Of a DNA stretch of 6,818 nucleotides, positions 1 through 6,300 are shown in pieces. The DNA is taken from the NCBI GenBank assembly GCA_021827805.1, contig JAKAUG010000494.1, forward strand, positions 1 through 6,818. Reading direction: 5' to 3'. The position numbers and the translations under genes were made by a program. This DNA comes from Bacillota bacterium. GTDB taxonomy: Bacteria > Bacillota > Sulfobacillia > RBS10-35 > JAJYVN01. Every line of letters begins with the position of its first letter. Within the stretch, counting starts at the first letter, position 1. A model generated the notes under the pieces. The model was given only the letters and a program-made list of their open reading frames with translations, was not told the DNA's origin and ran no database searches.

Positions 1-911
1 CGTCTGTCGGCATCCTCGCCGCCGGAAAGCTCCTGGGCCCCATGGCGATCACGGGAATGGCCCTGCAGATCGGCAATGCCGTTGTGCGCGCCAACCCCGT
101 GCTGCTCAGGGCGGCCCAGGACTTTGCCGCCCATATCCAGCTCGTCAACGACGCCATGACGCATGCATTCCAGCGCCTGGGGTCCTGGCTGTCTCGCGAG
201 GCCGCGGCTGCGGGCGCCACCATAGGGGCGGCCGGCAAGCGCCTTGGGGACGCCCTCCAGGCCCTCGGGCCGGAGGCCCGTACAGTCTTTCAAGCCGCCG
301 GGACTGCCATCGGGGGAGCCGCCTCCGCCATGTGGCGCTCAATTGAGCACCTTGGGACTCAGGTACGGAGCGCCATCACAGGCGCGGCGACCGCCATGGA
401 TGCCGATGTCTCCACTCTCGTGCGCGCCGTCGAGCGCTTCCCGGCCCAGATCGCGACGGGCATCGCGAGTGCGGCGGCGGCCCTGACGCAGGACGCCGAG
501 ACGTGGTCCGGGCAGGTGCTGTCGGCCATCACGGGCGCGTTTGGAAGCCTGGGCCCGGATATCCAGGGCGGCCTTGGCACCCTCCTGCACGGCGCCGTCA
601 CGGGCCTCATGGCGAATGTGTCGGGTGTCGAGGGGGCGGCCCTGGGGGCCATGTCCAAGATCCCGCTGGTGGGGGGGTTCGCGGGCGCGGGTGCCGCGCA
701 GGCCCAGTTCATGAGCCAGATGCTCCAGCAGGTCCCCAACGCGCCCCTCGGCGGACCCATGACCCACCAGACCGAGAGCGCGGGGAGCGCCACCGTCAAC
801 ATCTCCATCCCGGCCCAGGTGGCGCCCGACGTCCGCACCCTGGCCGAGCAGGTGGCGCGCGAGATCGTCATGTCCCTGAAGCTCCGCGGCAACGTGGACC
901 TGTCGTTCTAG
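1..911 (+). CDS. Tail tape measure protein, C-terminal part (5' partial)
   Basis: Probable C-terminal end of a phage tail tape measure protein, the long helical protein that fills the tail tube, sets its length and leaves the tube during DNA ejection. The frame is open from base 3 with no stop, so the gene begins upstream; the ATG at 42 has only a weak, distant purine stretch before it and the residues before it (GILAAGKLLGP) continue the same Gly/Ala-rich hydrophobic sequence, so it is probably internal. About 303 residues are visible. They are Ala/Gly-rich and mainly helical, with a hydrophobic stretch at the visible start and another Gly/Ala-rich stretch (around SKIPLVGGFAGAGAAQ) before the end. 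The last ~45 residues switch to a short strand (ATVNISIPAQV) followed by a helix resembling 'LAEQVAREIVMSL', an ending common in tape measure proteins. It is followed after 34 bases by a hub-like gene, as expected. Another Ala-rich helical tail protein cannot be excluded, since the diagnostic long N-terminal part is missing. Confidence 0.82.
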   Translation, partial: SVGILAAGKLLGPMAITGMALQIGNAVVRANPVLLRAAQDFAAHIQLVNDAMTHAFQRLGSWLSREAAAAGATIGAAGKRLGDALQALGPEARTVFQAAGTAIGGAASAMWRSIEHLGTQVRSAITGAATAMDADVSTLVRAVERFPAQIATGIASAAAALTQDAETWSGQVLSAITGAFGSLGPDIQGGLGTLLHGAVTGLMANVSGVEGAALGAMSKIPLVGGFAGAGAAQAQFMSQMLQQVPNAPLGGPMTHQTESAGSATVNISIPAQVAPDVRTLAEQVAREIVMSLKLRGNVDLSF

Positions 912-930
912 CCCCTAAACCCAACCTTCC

Positions 931-938
931 GGGAGGAG
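931..938 (+). promoter_or_regulatory. Ribosome binding site of the hub gene
   Basis: GGGAGGAG lies 7 bases before the ATG at 946. It is the only strong Shine-Dalgarno site in the 34-base gap after the tape measure stop (TAG, 909-911) and supports the 464-residue start. Confidence 0.8.
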
Positions 939-945
939 ACCCCAC

Positions 946-2340
946 ATGGCCGTGGACATCCTCCTGGAGGGTGTGAGTTACATCGCGGGCTCCCTGCCGG
1001 GGACCTGGATGGTTGACCTCCAGAGCGTGTCGGTGGACCTGGACATCGCGCTCCAGCAACCCCGGGCCTCCTTTGTGGTCCGAATCTGGGACCAGGCGAT
1101 TCCCCGCCCGATGGCCGGCAACGAGGCCGTGTTTCTCGGCAATGCGGGCGAGCGCGAGTTCGGCGGCATCCTCGCGCAGGTCGAGGAGACCGAGATCGAG
1201 CCCACCATCATGGAGTACCGCTGTACGTGCGCCGACTACACCAAGTGGTTCGACAGGCACCTGGTGCGCGACACCTTCCAGGCCCAGACCGCCGGGGCCC
1301 TGATCCAGAGCATCGTGGCCACCTACGTCAACACGCCCGGCAACAGCAGGACATTCACCACCAACAACGTGGCCGCCAACAGTCCCGTGGTGCCCCTGAT
1401 GCAATGGGTCTACATGGCCCCCTCGCAGGTTGTGGGGCAGCTCGCCCAGATGACCGGGTGGGGATTCTACATCGACGACTACCGGGACGTCCACTTCTAC
1501 CCGACGCAGCAGTTCCAAAGCCCACTGCCGCTCAACACGCTGGACGCTGACGACCTGTACAGCAACCCGACGCAGGCGGGCGGGACCGGAGAGGGGGTCT
1601 ATCCGGACTGGATCGACCTGGACATCTCCGAGGACGTGTCCCAGATCAAGAACCGGTGCTTTGTGACCGGCATCTACGTGGCCAGCCAGAGTCTGTTCCA
1701 GGAAACCAAGTTGGGCGACGGCGTCACGACGGTGTTCACGATGGGGTATCAGGCGCCCAACGACGTGACGAAGATCACGGTCTCGGTGGGGGGCACGCCC
1801 TACCAGATCGGTCTGGATTTCATCAACAGCACGCCCGGAGGCACCTGCCAGGACAACGTGGCCTACGTGAACTTCACCCAGCAGACCATCCGGTTCTGCA
1901 CGGCTCCCGCGAACGGCGCCCAGATCGTCGTGGCTTATTACCCGATGCTTCAGACGGCCGTCATGCAGGAGAACACGCAGGCGCAGGCGCTTATGGCCGC
2001 CAGGGATGGAACTGACGGGATCTACGAGTACAACCGCATGGACCCCAGCCTGTCAGCGGAGCTGCCCGCGCTGGCCAACCAGCGCGCGCTCATGACGCTC
2101 TACAAGTACGCCTACCCCTACATGTCCCTGCATTTCCGGTCCTACCTGCAGGGGTGGCGGCGCGGCCAGTGGTTCTACCTGAGCAGTGCACGCCGCTGGG
2201 ACGGGGCCTACCAGAGCGCCAACGGCACCCAAAAGCCGTTCTACGTGACCCGGGTCCAAAAACGCATCATTCAGGCCATCGCGGGCGTGTGGACGTGGAC
2301 CTACGACGTGGACGCGGCGTCGGTGCCGTTCGAGATTTGA
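946..2340 (+). CDS. Tail hub / baseplate-type minor tail protein
   Basis: Probable tail-tip hub protein of the gp27/Tal N-domain kind, which would close the distal end of the tail tube and carry fibres. It has 464 residues. The N-terminal part (about 1-85) has the layout of hub domains: beta strands followed by EFGGILAQVEETE at 71-83, the 'FGGiI..v' signature common in these proteins. Residues 91-130 (YRCTCADYTKWFDRHLVRDT, then a helix ending near ATYV) match the usual second part, in which a Asp/Tyr strand is followed by a helix. WGFYIDDYRDVHFYP at 172-186 is another typical strand pair. Residues about 256-333 form an apparently inserted beta module (GDGVTTVFTMGY ... IVVAYYP), and the C-terminal part (about 340-464) returns to hub-like sequence rich in Tyr and Trp. 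No lysozyme, peptidase or LysM segment is visible. Five cysteines occur (93, 95, 238, 301, 318). The start has a good SD site. Assignment rests on motif and position only; 'minor tail protein' is safe, the exact structural slot is inferred. Confidence 0.78.
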   Translation: MAVDILLEGVSYIAGSLPGTWMVDLQSVSVDLDIALQQPRASFVVRIWDQAIPRPMAGNEAVFLGNAGEREFGGILAQVEETEIEPTIMEYRCTCADYTKWFDRHLVRDTFQAQTAGALIQSIVATYVNTPGNSRTFTTNNVAANSPVVPLMQWVYMAPSQVVGQLAQMTGWGFYIDDYRDVHFYPTQQFQSPLPLNTLDADDLYSNPTQAGGTGEGVYPDWIDLDISEDVSQIKNRCFVTGIYVASQSLFQETKLGDGVTTVFTMGYQAPNDVTKITVSVGGTPYQIGLDFINSTPGGTCQDNVAYVNFTQQTIRFCTAPANGAQIVVAYYPMLQTAVMQENTQAQALMAARDGTDGIYEYNRMDPSLSAELPALANQRALMTLYKYAYPYMSLHFRSYLQGWRRGQWFYLSSARRWDGAYQSANGTQKPFYVTRVQKRIIQAIAGVWTWTYDVDAASVPFEI

Positions 2341-2345
2341 GGGGG
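2339..2345 (+). promoter_or_regulatory. SD site overlapping the hub stop codon
   Basis: GAGGGGG starts inside the TGA stop (2338-2340) of the hub gene and lies 8 bases before the ATG at 2354. The overlap suggests that ribosomes finishing the hub re-initiate on the small gene. Confidence 0.6.
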
Positions 2346-2353
2346 AACGTCGC

Positions 2354-2578
2354 ATGCCGGCCGGCACAAGCCCCAACCTACTGGCCTTCGCGCTCCAGAA
2401 CGCGCTGCAGCGGGCGCACCCGCAGCCCATGCCGTCCAACATGGTCATCACGCTCGTGGCCGGTCCCTACGCGGGCAACGCGGTCGGGCAGTCGCGCGAT
2501 GTGACGGCGGCTGCGCATTCCGTCGCTGCCGAGACCTGGAGCGGCGGATGGGTGTGGGGCGCTGGGGAGTACCACTGA
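2354..2578 (+). CDS. Small tail-module protein of unknown function
   Basis: I do not recognise this 74-residue protein. It is accepted as real because it fills the space between the hub and the next gene exactly, has an SD site overlapping the upstream stop, and its own stop overlaps the SD site of the gene behind it. The N-terminal part (residues about 6-20, NLLAFALQNALQRA) can form an amphipathic helix; then follow a Pro-rich stretch (HPQPMPSN), a hydrophobic strand (MVITLVAGPY) and a tail rich in Trp and Gly ending WSGGWVWGAGEYH. No signal peptide, transmembrane segment or cysteine is apparent. By position it could be a small tip component, an adaptor between hub and fibre, or a fibre assembly factor; the sequence does not choose among these. 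Confidence 0.68.
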   Translation: MPAGTSPNLLAFALQNALQRAHPQPMPSNMVITLVAGPYAGNAVGQSRDVTAAAHSVAAETWSGGWVWGAGEYH

Positions 2579-2584
2579 GGGAGG
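2577..2584 (+). promoter_or_regulatory. SD site overlapping the small gene's stop codon
   Basis: GAGGGAGG begins inside the TGA (2576-2578) of the 74-residue gene and lies 7 bases before the ATG at 2592, which decides that start and suggests translational coupling. Confidence 0.6.
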
Positions 2585-2591
2585 CCACGGC

Positions 2592-3335
2592 ATGTCCGCT
2601 GTCGCGCGCCTGAACGAACCCGCCATGGCCGTCTCGGGCTACGTCACCGCGTGGCTGCGTTCCCCAGGCGGCGCATGGGTCCAGTCGGGTCCTCCGGTCC
2701 ACAACATCGCCACGAACTGGGCGCTCCAGACGCTGGCTTCCTGGTATCTGGGCGTGTCCAACGTGCCCGGCAGCCCCAACGCCATTCTGGCTCCGACGTA
2801 CGTGGCGCTCGGGATCGGGAGCGGGACCGCATCCACGACGGACCTGTTCGGGTGGGCCGAGCAGTACGGGACACGCACGCCGATCAGCTACACAGCCCTC
2901 TACCAGGGCACCACAGCCCAGGCGACGGCCTCCTACCAGAGCACGCAGGCGAACGGCACCTGGTCCGAGGCCATGTTCTTCGATTCCGATGTGGGGGCGG
3001 CTTCGGTCGGGGCGGCGGGCGTGTTGGCAGGTGCGACATCGCTCCCGCTGGCCTCGGGCGCTCCAGCCGTGACGGGGGGCAGCATCGCGGGCCAGTACGA
3101 GACCATCTACCTCAACGACGCCACCCACCCAGAATACTGCTCCATCGCCACGACTGCGGCTGCGGGTGCGCCCTCCTGGACCCTGCAGGCGGGTTTGAAA
3201 TACGCGCACGCGGCCTCCACCCCCATCATCGTGTTCGGCGGCAACCTCTGGGCCCACAGTTCGATCAGCGTGGCCAAGGCGGCAGGGCAGCAGCTTTCGG
3301 TTCAGTGGTCGGTGCCGTTCGCGGCTCAGGCGTAG
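2592..3335 (+). CDS. Tail fibre-associated structural protein with an inserted beta module
   Basis: Probable tail-tip or fibre-connecting protein of 247 residues. The core (about 36-132) follows a layout common in phage tail proteins: an Asn-containing opening (HNIATNWALQTLASWYLG), then a strand of the 'ialGtGt' type (YVALGIGSGTASTTDLF, 70-86), an 'R-x-x-I' strand (GTRTPISYTALYQG), a Thr/Ala-rich strand and an 'E..fF' strand (NGTWSEAMFFDS, 121-132). The core appears to resume near the end (VFGGNLWAHSSISVAKAAGQ, 214-233, then LSVQWSVPF), which is the normal ending of this fold. Between them, about residues 137-213, sits a separate beta module (GATSLPLASG, a strand YETIYLND, PEYCSIATT, and AGLKYAHAASTPI) of the kind found repeatedly in phage structural proteins. 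No enzyme motif is seen. The gene sits between the small protein and the large fibre, consistent with a part of the tip to which the fibre attaches. The family comparison is from memory of pattern, not from a search. Confidence 0.74.
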   Translation: MSAVARLNEPAMAVSGYVTAWLRSPGGAWVQSGPPVHNIATNWALQTLASWYLGVSNVPGSPNAILAPTYVALGIGSGTASTTDLFGWAEQYGTRTPISYTALYQGTTAQATASYQSTQANGTWSEAMFFDSDVGAASVGAAGVLAGATSLPLASGAPAVTGGSIAGQYETIYLNDATHPEYCSIATTAAAGAPSWTLQAGLKYAHAASTPIIVFGGNLWAHSSISVAKAAGQQLSVQWSVPFAAQA

Positions 3336-3339
3336 CGCC

Positions 3340-3347
3340 GGAGGAGG
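3340..3347 (+). promoter_or_regulatory. SD site that selects the GTG start of the large fibre
   Basis: GGAGGAGG lies 7 bases before GTG 3355. An ATG at 3348 touches the SD directly (zero spacing) and opens a different frame of 156 codons that does not resemble a protein family; the GTG frame gives a typical fibre N-terminus. The spacing therefore favours GTG. Confidence 0.75.
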
Positions 3348-3354
3348 ATGCAAG

Positions 3355-6300
3355 GTGCCAGCCCTGTACAAGGTCTCCAGCGGCGGAAATCCGTTCGCCC
3401 ACGACATCAACCGCACGAGCGATCTGTTGTCGGGCGCCCTGGACCCAGGGCCGTTGGCGGTAGCGGGGGCAGCGGCTTCGCCCGGCTCCGCGCCGGGTGG
3501 CCCCACGCTTTCTGCTGGCTCGGTGACCAGTACTGGTCGCACCTGGGCGGCCTACTGGATCACCGGGGACATCAACCCGGCCTCGCCTGCGTCGCCGCTC
3601 GTCAACGGCACCACCCTCCTGGGCCCCACGACCGCCAGCACCGCTCTCTCCAGCCAGCAGGCCACCTTTTCGGTCCCTGCGGGCGCTCCGCCGCAGGCCA
3701 TCGGTTGGGGCCTCTGCGCGACCCCGCAGGGCAGCGGCACGTTCTACCTCGTGCAGGAGGCGTTCCTCGGCACCTACGGCGGCACGTGGCCCCAGATCAC
3801 GGACAACACGCCCGATAGCGGCCTCACGACCCTCGCGCCCTCGACCAACACGACCGGCACTCCGGTGACGTTTGGCGGGGGCGTGACCGCGCAGGCACCC
3901 GACGCGGCCTCGGAGGCCCTGACGGTGGTGGCAGACAGCAGCCAGAGCGCCTACATCGTCAAGGTCGTGCGGTCGGGCACGACGCTCCTGTACGTGGACA
4001 ACCTCGGCAACGTGTGGGCCAATGGTGGCATCACGTCGTTTGCCTCCCTGGTGAGCCAGGGCCAGATGTCGACCGGAGTCGGGATCGAGATCACGGCCCA
4101 GACGGCCGTCCCCGGCACGGCCGCGACCCCGCAGCTGTTTCGCAACAGCAGCACCAACACCCTGGACCTCGTGATGGACAGCGCGGGCCTGCACCTGGTG
4201 CCGCAGAACACCATCGGCTACTCCGCTCCGGTGGCGACGGTGGACCAATCGGGCAACGTGACGGCCCAGGCGGGGACGTTCGGTGGTCCCGTCGCACTCA
4301 ACGCCGGTGGCACCGTCCCCAGTGGCCAGGCCTTGACCAACAGCGGCACGATCAGCGGCGGCTACATCGACGCTGGCGGCGACCAGCTTGTCGTCAACTC
4401 TGACTTCAGCCAGGTCCATTCCACCGCGACGCTCTTCCTGGACAGCCTGACCACCAGCAACGCCTGGACCACCCAATCCGGATCGTTCACGTTCGCCGCC
4501 ACCGTCGCGGCCCCCACCGTCGCACCCTCCCTCACCGCTACCGGCAGCGGCACTGGTCTGGCGGCTGGCACCTACACCGTGGGGTACACGTACACCAACG
4601 CCTACGGCCAGACCACCCTGAGCCCGACCGCCACCGTCACCATCACGGCTGGCCAGGAGGTCCAGGTAGCGGCCATTGCGCTCCCCGATGGCGTGACGGG
4701 CATCGACTACTACATGAGCACCGCCGCTGGCGGGACCACGCTCGGGTACTGCACGGCCAGCAATGGTGCGGTGACGAACCTGACGGCGGTGGGGGATGCG
4801 ACCGCACCGCCGACGACCAACACGGCTACGCTGGGTGCGACGAGTGGCGCGGCAGGGTCCATGGCCACGGCGGGCAACCCCAACTGGGTGCCGCTGACGG
4901 CGTCGAGCGGCGGTGACGCGCTGCCACTGACCGCTCAGGTTACATTCACGACTCCTTCTGCGCTTCCTAGCGGCACAGATTTGATGGAGGTTGACCTGGC
5001 CGAATCGTTTGCGAACCGCTATCGAGTGTTGGTCGATGAGGGCACCAATGCACTGATGCTAGGTCACTCCGTGAACAGCATTTGGTCCCAAGATGCCTCT
5101 GTGGCCTTCACGCCATCCCCCTCCACCACCTACACCATCGTCCTCGAACTATCCACCAGCGCGGTGTCGCCAAACCTCACCGCCAATCTCTACAGCGGCA
5201 CCGGCACTGGCGGCACCCTCCTGAAGACGCTGACGTACACCGACACGTCGCTGGCAGGGCCGTTCCTGCTCGGCGTGGGCGGCGATACGGGCGTCGTCAT
5301 CACGGACGCCAGCGTGACGGGGCCGTGGCCGGACCACTGGGGGACGAATATCAATAGCGCTTCGTGGTCCCTGTCCTTGGTGCCCAGCGGTGGCCCGTTT
5401 GGAGATACCGCCGTGCAATACACTGTGCCGGTGGACAACGGTTGGTGGGTATTACAATCCAACAATATCCCTGTGGTGTCTGGACAGACATACACGGTAA
5501 GTTTGTGGGCTAAGGCTACGGCAACCGCGACACTCGGTCTCGGGTTTCAAACTACCTTCGGGACAGACGGGTTCTTTCAAAATATAAGCCTGACAACTGC
5601 GTGGCAACACTACAGTGTGACTGGTCAAGCTACTGCAACAGTTGACAGCTTCCTTGCATACATCACTGCTACCGATATCCCCATTACCATCGCCGACGTG
5701 CGCGTGGAATGGGGCAGCACCGCCTCCGCCTACGCGCCACAGTCGCCGCGCACCTACGACGCGCCCGTGGACCTGAGCGGGCTGGCGAGCGGTGTGCCCG
5801 CGATCATGCTGCCCAGCGGCGGCGCCCAGATCACGGGACCCGCGACGTTCGAGGACAGCATCGTGTTTGCGGCGGGAATCAACGGCACTGGCAGCGTCGG
5901 CAGCCTATCCGTCCCGGCCCCCAACGTCACCGGGACCCTCACGAACACGCAACTGGCGGGCCCGCTCCTCTCCAGCCTCACCTCGACCAACGGCCTAACG
6001 GCTACCAACCCCACGGGCGTGGGGGCGGCGTCGTATGCGATCGTGCTCGATGGCAGTACGCTCAGCCTCAACAGCAACGGCCTGAGCCTGAACCTGGCGA
6101 GTCCCAACTCGTGGGGAGGCCCGCAGGCCTTTGCAGCGGGCTTCACCCTCCCTGCTGGCCAGACCGCTGTTTTCGACGGCAACATGGATGGCAACGGCAA
6201 CACCGGCACCGTGTTTGCCGGCGTCGGGATGCCGAGCTCCATGCACGCCGAGGACCCGACGGTCAACAGCACGGAAGTGTCCAGTGGAGGCGTCGTGACT

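Noticed and set aside
42..44. ATG as true start of the first gene
   Set aside because: The frame is open upstream to the window edge, no good SD precedes the ATG, and the upstream residues continue the same hydrophobic Gly/Ala-rich pattern; an internal Met is more likely.
946..2340. Tail lysin (lysozyme or peptidase) domain fused to the hub
   Set aside because: No catalytic motif or extra domain is visible in the 464 residues.
2448..3542. 364-codon open frame on the - strand
   Set aside because: It is antisense to two well-supported genes, has Arg/Gly/Pro-rich low-complexity translation typical of the reverse strand of GC-rich coding DNA, and would span gene boundaries.
3348..3818. 156-codon + strand frame starting at ATG 3348
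   Set aside because: It touches the SD with no spacing, lies out of frame with the fibre and gives a Pro/Arg/Gly-rich non-family sequence.
3265..4476. 403-codon open frame on the - strand
   Set aside because: Antisense shadow of the fibre gene; the Arg/Gly/Ala/Val-rich translation resembles no family and overlaps the end of the preceding gene.
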